From positions 434,001 through 498,000 of the forward strand of contig JAJSPD010000002.1 in NCBI GenBank assembly GCA_021307315.1: a stretch of DNA of 64,000 bases. Direction: 5' to 3'. Positions 1 to 10,138 of the stretch are shown one piece after another. The notes beneath the pieces were generated by a model, which was not told the DNA's origin, ran no database searches, and worked only from the letters and a program-made list of their open reading frames with translations. The translations under genes were made by a program, and so were the position numbers. How positions within the stretch are numbered: the stretch's first letter is position 1; each line of letters begins with the position of its first letter. The DNA comes from Bisporella sp. PMI_857. Lineage: Eukaryota; Ascomycota; Leotiomycetes; Helotiales; Helotiaceae.

Positions 1-391
1 TAAATCCAGCTTCTCCATAAACATTCCGCTCATAGCACCAGACGTCCTGTCCTTTCAAGCAATAAACGCAGTGGCCACAACTCTGCCCATGTTAGAAATA
101 CAGATAAATTTTAACGGTATCTTAACTTGCATTTCTGACATATCCAGCACCTGCTCTATCCCCTATCTTGAACTGAGTAACTGTGCTGCCAATTTTTTCG
201 ACAATCCCGACGCCTTCATGGCCTAATGCTGCTCCATGTGGTATGACATGAAGATCGGTTCCGCAGAGACTCGCATGGGTAATCCTGATGAGAACTTCTT
301 TTGGGCCAAGCTCAGCGGGGAGTTCAAGGGGGACTTTCTTCACGCTGCCTTCAACACCACGGAAGACGTAACTGGGAATGGAGGAAGACAT
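1..391 (-). CDS. Zinc-dependent alcohol dehydrogenase, 5' part only
   Basis: Medium-chain (GroES-like) zinc alcohol dehydrogenase, a cytosolic NAD(P)-dependent oxidoreductase. The gene runs off the left edge, so only about 114 N-terminal residues are visible. Exon 1 is 391..131 and exon 2 is 82..1. The catalytic-zinc cysteine sits in CGTDLH and is followed by the ALGHEGVG segment. After splicing, the structural-zinc motif appears as SCGHCVYC plus a fourth Cys eight residues on. The intron 83..130 must use a GC donor: only AAT|GCAAGT joins the Cys cluster in frame, while the nearby GT shifts the frame. A TATA-like element lies about 95 nt upstream. Substrate cannot be told from this part. Confidence 0.88.
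83..130 (-). other. GC-AG intron, 48 nt, in the alcohol dehydrogenase gene
   Basis: Donor AAT|GCAAGT, acceptor GGGCAG|AGT. Only this choice joins exon 1 to the structural-zinc cysteine motif in phase 0. The alternative GT two bases downstream leaves the frame wrong. Confidence 0.82.
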
Positions 392-2305
392 ATTACTTGC
401 TTCTGATTGTATTTGATTGTAGTTGTTGAGGGATGGAAGGAGGTTCTTAAGATTTGTGAGTAGATTTGAAGCAAGCCATTGGGGCTTTATATAAAAAATT
501 CATGATCACATAATATCTAAAACACGAAAATCCTTTGATGATCTTGGGCCTTGAAACTGCCCATGACTTAACTCCGAAGGCATCTCAGGACGCGTTGATA
601 CCATGAGAGAGGCGAAATGATTAATGATCATTTTGCTTTATCATCCACGCAACACATCGCCCTTTCAAGCAGGTTGCACCTTTAATGATTGGAACAACTT
701 CCAAATTCTGGTCTAAATTTATTCTCCAATATGATTAATCAGCAGGTCGCGCAGAGCTATCTGTAAGCTATCTTTCTTTAGTAACAGATGGCTAAGGACA
801 GCCTTCATTCTAGGTTGCCACATTAAGGAGCCTGCCGGAACTAACAGTTTGTAGCAACAGACTGCCAGAATACAGTTCCGTAACTTATTGAGTAAATAAA
901 TATTCAAACTAGCTGGATCAAACTAGTGATTGCAAATCTGGATTGAAATATAGTTCCAAAGCGTTACAAATAGTAATGCACTTCAATTAATAAACTGTCC
1001 GACGCCAAAAATACATGTGAAGAAGGATCTCTTGAATGATTGGAAGAATAGAAAGATACCAGGAATAGGTCTTGCATAGCTATCTTTGTGAGTATACAAC
1101 ATACTACATTGAGTCTGAGATGCCCCTTGTCAAGACAATATCATAGGATAGCCAGGGCTCTTAATTGGCATACGCATTATTTGCAAAAATAATCTTTATA
1201 CCGGAACTAAAATGTTTTATAGACTTAAGGACATATATCTAACGCCTTTAATCTGGTGAATGATCCTATATGAGATTTTCTAGAAAACGAGATGGGTTTG
1301 ACCAAGGCTATAAGATCAGGCAAGAATATATATATGGATTCCGACAGGGAATGCAGTGCGGGCTACAACAATGGAGATCAGAGCAGAAAATAAACAGCAG
1401 ACTGTAGGTACGTATGATAAAGTTTTAATTAGATTCCTGCTCCATGTATGCAGCGAAGAGGCGGTCTTACTTGAGTAGTATAACATTGCAGCCGACACAG
1501 AGGATATACGCTTAGAATAATCAGCTTAGTACAAAAAGGAGAGCACTTTGATGACGAACTTTCATTCAAAATTATTCTCGTTACTCTGGGTCTTTTTGTA
1601 CCCAAAGTAATTTCTGAGGTATCATTCCCATCACCCAGTTGTCAACAAAATCCAGGCACATACCGCTTAAGAAATAATCAATGAGCCTAGTATAGTTCCA
1701 ATATCGTGAGACGCTGCCGGAGTAAGGAAGGCATTTCAATATCTATATGTAACAAATAATCGGTCAACCAACAGGCCAATGAGTTATCTGCACTACATTG
1801 TAGCTCTTTGCTATGTTTATCAATAGCTCTGGTTGCTCAGTGTTTGCTGAAACTCAGTTGAGCTTGCCCCTGATATTATTATCGATCCGCTACTCTCGGT
1901 GGGTAAGTGACAATATTAAGGCGTTGGAAGGGCATAAGATATAGGAGTGAAAAGCAGATGTAGCTCCAGCAACGTAAATTACATAACTAATCATCCGGTG
2001 GAGTTGATCCTTATCAGCAGTACTCATCACTTTCAGTTCAGCTCAAATTTCTATCAAGCCGTTTACGCTTGCATCGATAACAATGGAACAGCCACTGAGT
2101 GCTATGAGACTTCGAGGAGTTCGCATGATATCCGGCTAGGGCCGGCTCTTAATGCCAATGCCAAGGCCCACGTTGTAGTAGATATTTACCTTGCTGAAGG
2201 AGCCAAACCAAAAAAAAGCAAAGTACTCCGAATATTGGAGGTTTCTTTTATATATACGTACAACTTCAAAAAAGGATCGCTGATCGCTTAAAATGACAAA
2301 AAAGA
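392..2305. other. Gene-free stretch, 1.9 kb
   Basis: AT-rich intergenic DNA between the dehydrogenase and the tRNA gene. The first 150 bases hold the dehydrogenase promoter. Beyond that I see only short open frames without domain-like content or splice-linked continuation, and no clear repeat or transposon remnant. Confidence 0.5.
485..493 (-). promoter_or_regulatory. TATA-like box of the alcohol dehydrogenase gene
   Basis: TATATAAAG on the minus strand, about 95 nt upstream of the start codon. This is a normal place for a fungal TATA element in a regulated gene. Sequence evidence only. Confidence 0.4.
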
Positions 2306-2379
2306 TGACCAGATTGGGGTTCGATCCCAAGACCTTCTGCGTGTTAAGCAGACGTGATAACCAACTACACCATCCGGCC
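2306..2379 (-). tRNA. trnV-AAC: tRNA-Val (anticodon AAC)
   Basis: A 74-nt cloverleaf without intron. The acceptor stem GGCCGGA pairs with TCTGGTC, with two G-U pairs, followed by discriminator A. The anticodon stem TCTGC/GCAGA closes the loop TTAACAC, giving anticodon AAC. The T stem TTGGG/CCCAA closes the loop ATCGAAC, where position 54 is A instead of the usual T. An internal A-box-like GTGTAGTTGG is present. A run of six T residues just downstream (about 2298-2303) is a typical polymerase III terminator. CCA is not encoded. Confidence 0.93.
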
Positions 2380-2682
2380 ATATTTGGTGAAAGGCGTTTG
2401 CTTAGAAATATTCATATAAAATTGTCTAATTTAGCCTTGAAAATTTCGCCTAAATTAGCATATTATCACTATTGATGATTTACAGTTATCGAAGGACATT
2501 CATTGTTTCACTAATGAAGAGCAGTCTTAGAGCTGCTGTCTAATTGTTAGTCCAGTGTTGAAAAGCGGACTCGTGCCATTTTAATCCTAGCTCGTTTACT
2601 ACAGTTGAGTATATCTTATAGATCTAATCCATGGCAAATGTTGTATCTTCTCAAACACAAAACCCGGCTCTAACTCGCTTTA
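2380..2682. other. Spacer between tRNA-Val and MVD1 3' end
   Basis: About 300 bases of AT-rich DNA. It holds the 5' flank of the tRNA gene and the presumed MVD1 3' untranslated region and polyadenylation zone. Nothing else seen. Confidence 0.5.
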
Positions 2683-3901
2683 CTATTTCAGAGGCTCGCC
2701 GGTCTCAGAGATTAATGAGTTTTCCGTTTTTATGGGTCCTTCTCCAACAGAGGTCAAGATGACTCTTGTAACACCATCCTTCAGCACCTGCACGGCTCTT
2801 GCATCTAAGCCCGATATGTCCTGTGTCACAAATGTTTTACCTTGCCAGCCGTCAAGTCCTCCCAACAACGCCTGTATAGTCCCTGCTACAATGTCCTTGT
2901 TCTCCTCCTCGAAATAAATAACGGCATTTGGGCCGGCATCAAATGTATACGCAGCAACAGTCTTGCCCGCAGCCTTGTTGATACCCTCAACTACTCGAAT
3001 TGCTGCATGGGACGTAGAGTTCAGATAGAAAATTGGAGGTTTAGTGTCTGAACATACGGAATGGAAACTGTTGCTCTCAGCCATCGTGACATCCGCAAAA
3101 GTCTCAAAGTCTTTCTCCAAGATCGCGTTCTTCATATCAATCATGGCTTTGGGCACAACCACATTCGCTCTTTGCGGGAAAAGTCCTGAAGTTGCGACTG
3201 TGGTTTGCATACCAGCGGTGCTGCTCACATCCTTCTGTGCTGCAGAAGCTACCAGAACAAGAGCACGCATGGTGGGCCAGTGGCTTGCTGGCGCGATCTC
3301 GACAGCGACGCTGTCACTGCCATCAACATTTTCTCCCATCTGCCAGGCTACATATCCTCCGAACAAACTTCGGCATGCACTCCCACTTCCTTGTCTTGCT
3401 ATGCGTGAGAGTTCTGTAGGCGAGGATGGGAGTTCATACAGATCAGCAACAGCTCTGACTAAGGCAGCAAAACCTGCCGCTGAACTAGCTAATCCCGCTG
3501 CAGTGGGGAAGTTATTTTCGGAGACAATGCGGAGTGGTAAGGAGGATAAATTGGGAAGAGAGGAGTCAGCTGACTCAAGGGCGCTGCGTAAAGAGCGTAA
3601 TTCACGGAAACATGCTTGGGTACGTGCACCAGATACATCTTGTGGTTTCGAGTTGATTTGGAGGGTGTCTTCGGTGAAAGAGGATGAAGCAGCTGCGGTA
3701 GTATGTGTGCGAAGGTCGGCTTGATTCAGAGTGACTGAAATAGAGGAATTGGTAGGCAAATTGAGCTTCGGATCTCGCTTTCCCCAGTATCTGCCTAGAT
3801 ATGAGTACTCTTGGTTTAACAAATTCGAGTTCCCAGACTCACTTGACAACCGCAATGTTCACCGGCGCGGTAGTGCTCGATTGGTAGATTGTGCTCGCCA
3901 T
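2683..3901 (-). CDS. MVD1: Diphosphomevalonate decarboxylase
   Basis: Converts mevalonate 5-diphosphate to isopentenyl diphosphate using ATP, the last step of the mevalonate pathway feeding sterols and other isoprenoids (yeast ERG19/MVD1). Exons 3901..3843 and 3790..2683 give 388 aa, close to the usual fungal 390-400. Exon 1 encodes the conserved start MASTIYQSSTTAPVNIAVVK and the 52-nt intron splits the final Lys codon before YWGKRD. GHMP-kinase-fold features include the ATP loop FPTAAGLASSAAGFAAL near residues 114-130, GSGSACRSLFGGYVAW, and catalytic Asp about residue 304 in TFDAGPNA. It lies head to head with the heme lyase gene, 265 bp between start codons. Confidence 0.97.
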
Positions 3902-4166
3902 TTTATGTCAAGCTTAAACCTTCTCGCATGTATAAATCAAATATACACGATAGAAATATGAGGCACAATAGAGCCTTGTAGACGGAAACCGGTCGGACTT
4001 CGATCCCACCTGGAGAAAAGTACCCCTCCAGAAGGAGGCGGTCAGTGTTGTTCCAATCGGGAGTGATCCTGCCAAGAACCGATACCAAGGGACCGTGCAC
4101 CCAAAAAAGTTGATAGTGCATCATCACCAATACAGGGACAGTAACATCACTTCAGAGCAAACAACA

Positions 4167-5024
4167 ATGGCAAAAGAGGCCCCAGCGGAGGCATGTCCCG
4201 TGGATCACTCCACGCGCGAAGCATGGTTAAAAACGAATCCCAACCCCGAAATCTTCCCAGGAACAAAACCAAAGGAAAGCCGTCCAATTTACCACTCCCC
4301 CAGCATCGACCAGACTCCCAGCCCAAAACCCGGCTTTCTTTCCAACTTCACCTTCTGGAGTAGCAATACTTCGAAACCTGACCCTGTAGACACCTCAAAA
4401 GTGTCGAGTGAGTTGGGCGTAGATCGGGTAGTATCGACAATACCAAGGGCTTCACCTGTGGATAAGACGGGAGGGGTGCAGCCTGCGAACAGCGAGAAGG
4501 AGAGCGGTGTAAGTGAGGGCGGGAATTGGATCTATCCCAGCGAGAAGATGTTCTTTGAGGCGATGAAAAGGAAGGGTCATTCGGGCGAGCCGGCGGACAT
4601 GAAAACTATTGTGCCAATACACAATGCTGTAAATGAGCGTGCGTGGAAGGAGATTAAGGAATGGGAAAGGCCGTGGGGGAGTAAGGAGAAGTATGTTTTA
4701 TACCTCTGGGGTGGCTGTATATACTGGAAAACTGCTGACTGGAATAGATGCGGTGGGCCGAAGCTCTACTCCTTTTTGGGCCTATCCAAAAATATGACAC
4801 CTAAGGCGAGGATAAACACTATTATGGGGTATACAGCACCATTTGATCGACATGACTGGGTCATCGATAGGTGTGGAACTAAGATCGAATATGTGATTGA
4901 TTTTTACAAAGGCAGTGATAAGAATGCCAATGGACGGCTGAACTTCTATCTTGATGTACGACCAAAGCTAAACAGCTGGGAAGGATGGAAGATGAGGGCC
5001 GCTAGACTGGTTGGAATTGTGTGA
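4167..5024 (+). CDS. Holocytochrome c/c1 synthase (cytochrome c heme lyase)
   Basis: Attaches heme covalently to apocytochrome c or c1 in the mitochondrial intermembrane space. Exons 4167..4690 and 4748..5024 give 266 aa, matching the family size. An N-terminal heme-binding CPVD motif sits at residues 10-13. The signature IHNAVNERAWKEIKEWE follows near residue 151, its His152 corresponding to the heme-ligand His of the human enzyme. Then come CGGPKL, PFDRHDW and YLDVRP. The 57-nt intron is a multiple of three without a stop, so the unspliced frame is also open, but it inserts 19 foreign residues between EWERPWG and CGGPKL. The single CPVD and its context recall yeast CYT2 (c1 type) more than CYC3; that assignment is tentative. 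Confidence 0.93.
   Translation: MAKEAPAEACPVDHSTREAWLKTNPNPEIFPGTKPKESRPIYHSPSIDQTPSPKPGFLSNFTFWSSNTSKPDPVDTSKVSSELGVDRVVSTIPRASPVDKTGGVQPANSEKESGVSEGGNWIYPSEKMFFEAMKRKGHSGEPADMKTIVPIHNAVNERAWKEIKEWERPWGSKEKYVLYLWGGCIYWKTADWNRCGGPKLYSFLGLSKNMTPKARINTIMGYTAPFDRHDWVIDRCGTKIEYVIDFYKGSDKNANGRLNFYLDVRPKLNSWEGWKMRAARLVGIV
4691..4747 (+). other. In-frame 57-nt intron of the heme lyase gene
   Basis: Donor AA|GTATGT, branch-like CTGAC, acceptor GGAATAG|A. Removing it restores the family spacing between the WE and CGGPKL blocks. Retained, it adds 19 codons with no stop. Confidence 0.8.
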
Positions 5025-5346
5025 ATGTAAGAGCCGTTATAAGCGTTAATGTATGATTGAGTATTGTATAGCAAGATTCTGGGACATTGGAGTCGGACGG
5101 CAAGGAGGCGGCGTTTGTATCAAACTCTCCGCTTCATTGAAGCTTAGCACATATGTATAACTCCTGTAATATACTACCAGACGGACCTCAGGAATAATAA
5201 TCAGATGGGAAATAACGGAGAATTCCTTCATCTTTCTGTTTATGGGAGACAGCGAGAATATTATTGAAAATATAGTTAATACTTTGAGTTCAATGCTAAT
5301 CTGCTGTATGAGTTACTATACTGAAACTTATAATGATAAGGAAGCA
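5025..5346. other. Convergent spacer between heme lyase and RUS gene
   Basis: The two genes end facing each other, so this stretch of about 320 bases should hold both 3' untranslated regions. No coding signal seen. Confidence 0.5.
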
Positions 5347-7193
5347 TTATGCCAGCTTGCTCTTTACTGATGTATCAATATCTTCCTCTTTGGCAAGTCG
5401 TGTTCCTGATTTAGTTTCAAGAGCTCCCAGTTCAGTATCCCATCCCATCTTCCGCAGTTCTTTCTCAAGAAACTGTGGAGTGATCCAACTTATGCTTTCA
5501 CGAGTTTGGGATATAATAGACAGCTGATCCTTGCTTTCTTTCAATTCAGAGCTCAGCCTATGTGCTAGCCAGAGTACATGCATCCAGGCATGTAGCTGCG
5601 TGATCGTAGTCGATGAGCCTTTCAAAACTATCAAGAATCTCTTCGAGTACCTGTCGTACCAGATAATGTAATCATCGTGTGAAAAATCTTCTAGCAGCCT
5701 CTCAAAGATTTCTTCATAACTCTTATCAGAGTCTGTAGATCTACTGACAAGGTCGAGAATTCGAGAGAGAGGAACTCCGATTTCGCAACAGCCAATAACT
5801 TTATCACCTTTCCACCTTAGAACTCCATCGAACTCAAAGATACGCTCCTTCTTAGATACTTCTTCAGGGCCCGGAAAGCTTCTGCTCTGTAAGTCTGATC
5901 TTTGAATAGACTCACCAATGTATGTTGAGAAAAGAAGATTTGCGCGTTGTCGGTTCAACGTTCTCATGCTCACAGCGCGGACTGCAAGATAGTTCGTTCT
6001 GAGATGGATGGTCAGGAGGAATATCAACGCAATCCACGTCCACTTTCTGGAAGATACTGAGATTTGGAAATCAGCTGGCACTCGAGTGGGAAAGTTTCAA
6101 GTACGAAAATTTGCGACGATGAGATATGACTTACTATGTGATACAACATAGGAACCAACCAAATTTCCAATCAAAGAAATCACAGTTTCTTGGCTCGAGT
6201 CCTTCGCGTTCAATTCCCCAAGATTGCCCTGGGTTGCAAAGTGTGCGCTTAAGGACGCCTTAGCACCTGTAATATAGTTATTTCGCGTTTGTTTTGGTGA
6301 GAATAGAGGAGCAACTTACTTCCAGCCGCCACGCCACAAAGTGAGCGAAGTACGCTTGAAGCACTCAGAAGCACTACCCTATAAGTTCTCTATGCACAAT
6401 GGTATCGGAGTCAGTAACCCAATGTACTGTTTTGAATGTAACATTTGGCTGTAGGTGAACTAACAGGAAGTGCTGGGGAGAGACAATCAAAGACCATAGC
6501 AGCATCATTAAAAACGTCTGCAGCTAGCCGATACATCTTGCATTCAGGCTCGAGTGCTGTCCCAAGCCGGTGCGCGAATAGAATGGTGGCAATCCGTCCC
6601 ACATTGTCCTGGAGCACCGAAAGAAGCAATGCTGCGGTGGGGGAAGCCTGCGAGTCTCCTACGCCAATTCCTAATAGCTATAGTATCAGATATATTTAGG
6701 CGAAGATGAAAATGGGTTCAAAATTCCTCGAAAATAAGATACAATCTTCGTACCTTGAAGCACAGCTCTGGAGGCTAGCAGGCCAGCAATGGCACTTGAG
6801 AAAGCCTGTAGCGAGTCATAGATTTGATATCTATGGTGTAAGCCACAGAAAGTACCAGGACAAGAGATCGGGTAGTCCTCACTCTAGATAATCATTCGTG
6901 ACACTTTTAGGGTACCCTGCAGGCAAAAACACGTCCAGGAGCTTCCTTCCATTCTTTTGCTGTTGTCTCTGCATAAATGATCGATTAGCAGCAAATTTTA
7001 TCAAGCAAACAGTATTACTGAATGCTGGGCACAACCTGCTACGACTAGGAAAGCTCACCTTGATAACAGTGCGGTTCTTATCTCTGATATACCTGGCCAC
7101 GGGATTGTGCGCGTCGTCGAGTTCAAGGAGTTGAAACTTGGAGAGCCGCGACTCGGGAAGTTTATCTTCCTTTGTAGCATATGTTCCCGCCAT
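5347..7193 (-). CDS. RUS family (DUF647) membrane protein
   Basis: Homologue of plant ROOT UV-B SENSITIVE and human C16orf58 proteins; biochemical function in fungi is not established. Seven exons: 7193..7059, 6968..6883, 6830..6754, 6670..6465, 6389..6320, 6266..6135, 6080..5347, encoding 479 aa. Family blocks appear only after splicing: FLPAGYP..VTNDYLEYQ, DSLQAFSSAIAGLLASRAVL, GVGD, GRIATILFAHRLGTALEPECK, RLAADVFNDAAM, SVLRSLCGVAAG, KASLSAHFATQGNLGELNAKD, QETVISLIGNLVGS and TNYLAVRAVSMRTLNRQRA. Several hydrophobic segments agree with a multi-pass protein. The exon 4/5 junction (CCT|GTTAGT to CATAG|AGA) was chosen because it alone gives the RVVLLSASS continuation. The C-terminal 200 residues are less conserved. 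Confidence 0.92.
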
Positions 7194-7845
7194 AATTTCA
7201 CATCGACGATTAGTATGTTTGATAAAAAGTGAAATAACAAGTTGCTATGGGTGCTATCGGTAGTGATGGCTAAATGCACTTTAGGAAGCGACATCTCACT
7301 GGCGATGTCCTTCCCAGCAATGCCACAAAAGTCATGGTTCTGGAAATTCCAAGGTGCCGGTGCGCTTCTGTTTCTACCTTTTATGGGAATCAACAACATA
7401 AACTAAGGTTATTGCCTACTTTAATCATTTGGATACAGAATCATCTAGGTTTGTGAGTCGATACGCGTCACGTGATATATATCAAGACCAAAAACGCGGA
7501 GTTATCATAGATACACCAAATCTAAACCCTATATGGCCGAATGATTGACTAATTCAGTGAGCTTTGCTAACTACTGACAAGAGCCTCAATCTTCAAACAT
7601 AAATTCCTTGTCAAGAATCTTCTCAAAGCGCCACATCCTTGACAGCGTCCACCTGGCTGATATAAGTGTATTGTTATAATATTCAATAACTAATTCAAAG
7701 CTGCTTTCAAAGGTACTCCAAGAAAACCCCCCCAAAAATGCCGCTATAGTGCTATGCAATAGTGATTATCTGATTCGTCTCAGTGTTTAGATAGTCGAGG
7801 ATTTAGCCAAATGTCAAGTTCGATATAGCCTGACCAGCTATTATG
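7194..7845. other. Promoter region of the RUS gene and 3' flank of the 733-aa gene
   Basis: About 650 bases without a gene. It contains a palindromic TCACGTGA at 7468-7475, about 275 nt upstream of the RUS start, and a short run of C at about 7728. Confidence 0.5.
7468..7475. promoter_or_regulatory. TCACGTGA palindrome (bHLH/Cbf1-type E-box)
   Basis: Perfect 8-bp palindrome with a CACGTG core, the kind of site bound by Cbf1-like bHLH factors. It lies about 275 nt upstream of the RUS gene start. Binding is inferred from the motif only. Confidence 0.35.
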
Positions 7846-10138
7846 CTACAATGTAGGCCACGTATAAGACCAAATCTGCTGGCGTAATAGATTGCAAGAT
7901 CTTTTCGTCATGGCTGCATCATCAATGGTATGGTGACCGGTGCGAGGGCTCATAGGGCCCTTGTGAATCGGTTTCGTCGCTTCCTCATTTGGAGGGTAAC
8001 AGTTTTTGTTTTGTTCTGCCTCTGATGAAACATTCAGGATTCTTTCGAAGGAGGGAAATTCTGGGCGTGGATATTTCTCTTCCAAATCCTCCGCAATTTT
8101 CCACTGCTTGATAAAATCTTTCTTAGCCCAATACTTCTTTCCCGGTCTGGCTTCATCTGCGATCAAATTCTTAAGCACAAACGGCATATAATCGTTGATA
8201 CGATATGCAACTGCTAGTTCTTGTCTCTCTGCTCCATTCCAGCTTTCTGCTTTACTCGGGAACGTCCAACCGTGATGTATATTATTAAACCAATACTCCG
8301 AGAAATAAAGCTCATGCTCAGATTGGTAAGAGTCCTCGCCGACTGCGAAAGCATCGTGGTAGAGAGTTTCTGTGAAGATCAAGAGTATGTAATTTTTGCC
8401 AACAAAGTTGGATTACTTCCAGAAAGGAAAGCATAGGACGATCCTAACAGCTCAGGGTGACCATCACGTCTAGCAGACATGAAGGCTAGCGTAGAATTAT
8501 CTACACAACCAATACAGATACAGTCGCTAAATTAGGCTACATACCTATGCAATCATTTTTCTTCTGACAATATTCAGGGTATGACGCAGCAATGTCACAG
8601 ATATGGAGTCCTGTATGCCAGAATATGAGTGGGTTAAATGTGCTATACCAATCCTTATTCTTGTTCATCAAGTTGTTGCAAAATCGTGCAATATGGGGGA
8701 TAGAAGTATACCTTTGGATATAGCGGCCTTCTCGCAGTTTAATGACTTGTTCCAAAACCTTATAACCATAAACCTTCGTCTCATTTTCTGAGAGAGAGAT
8801 CATCTTTATGCTTTTGTAACCATTTGCCTCGAGATAGTCAAGGCAGCTGGGATGTTCTCTAACTAGTACCATGCGACCAGTACCTTTAATCTTTTTTTCA
8901 ATTTTCGTATTTGTTCCGATTTTGTGGGGTTTGCAGCCAAAGAGAGTGAACAGGTTTTGGATCGCGCCATTGAGGTGAGCTCCATATAGCTCGTCCTTTG
9001 TTTCAATCCAAAGCATCTTTTCCTCGATTTTGTGTAAGTGCTGCAGATAAGGGACGGCTTCGGACGGGGCTGGCATCCCTCCCACTGAGAAAAGAACAGA
9101 ACTATAGACATCGCGGTAGTAGCTTCTTGTGTAGTCGACAGACCCGGCGCTGGGACCTTTCTTCGCGAATACTTTCCTAATTATCCTATTCGGGAGCCAT
9201 TCTTCATTCATTCTCTCAAGATCATCGGGTTTACCAGGAATCCTATGTTCTGGGTCTTTGAAATGTGTCCAGATCAGGAAGAAGCACCAATCCGTTATTT
9301 GCTGAGCATAGAGTCTGATATCTATGGGATCGAGTCTGGACATTGCTGCAGGTACCGGCTTTCCCTGTGGTGCGGGCGGATTCAGTCTGCCCCAAAATTT
9401 GCCCTGCTCTCTCCAGGCACTTTCCACCAGTGCAATATATTCTGGATCATTGTTCCCATATTCTCCTCCAAACCCGCCCGAGCTTCTGGGCCTGATATTC
9501 TGTGTTAAGAATGCTGGATTTCCCCTTTTGTTATGCCAAATGAGATAAGGTGATGGACATGACCCCTCTAGCAGAACTTCATAGTCAGATTCTGGGGCTT
9601 TTAGAATATATTTTAGATCATGAGTGCTTTGTTTGGGAGAGTTTTGAACCTGAGGAACACCTGATTGATTAGATTGCGGTAAATCAAAATCTAGCGCCAG
9701 TGTCTGTGACTCAGTGCTCTTCCCGTGTTGGCTTCCTTTATTCTCTCTATTTTTTCGTTTACTCCATATACATTCTCTTGTGAGGGCCCCCGGGTCAGTA
9801 CGTGGTGCTCCAAAATCTGTATACTGTGACGGGGAAGGTATTTCTCTCTCTAGTACATTAGACTGTGGGGAGATAGTATGATCTGATTTTGGGACAGAGC
9901 TTGGGCCAGGCTGTTTCTTTCTAGAGTCGCGAGCTTGCTTTGTTGCTGCTATTTTGGCTTTCCATATTTTGAGAGGGATGTTGCGCCTCGGTTGATACAA
10001 AGTGGAATTCAATTTTGAAGCTTCTGGCTCTTTACGTTTGCGTTGCGGGGCAGCGATGTTAGAATCATGGCCATTGATATGGGTGCTGGAAGGTTCTGCC
10101 GTAGTGATACGAGGATGTTTATTGAGTAGATCTGCCAT
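7846..10138 (-). CDS. Hypothetical 733-aa protein, family not recognised
   Basis: Three exons (10138..8545, 8500..8417, 8369..7846) join in frame with clean GT-AG borders. The ATG at 10138 was chosen as the first in frame (MADLLNKHPR). The first 190 residues are hydrophilic and basic, with a possible nuclear localisation signal QRKRKEPE near residue 32 and a second basic patch KRKNRE. The remainder is rich in Trp, Tyr and Phe and looks folded, with segments such as PYLIWHNKRGNPAFLTQNI, ITDWCFFLIWTHFKDPEHR, EEKMLWIETKDELYG, LIFWHTGLHICDIAASYPEY and FSEYWFNNIHHGWTFPSK. No signal peptide, clear membrane span or catalytic motif was recognised. It may be a lineage-restricted fungal family. It stands beside a gene-poor region. 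Confidence 0.75.

Noticed and set aside
4003..4025. CTTCGATCCC resembling a T-loop between MVD1 and heme lyase
   Set aside because: No cloverleaf can be drawn around it.
6461..6470. Read-through of RUS exon 4 past CCT|GTTAGT
   Set aside because: The continuation lacks family similarity, whereas splicing to 6389 gives RVVLLSASSVLRSLCG.
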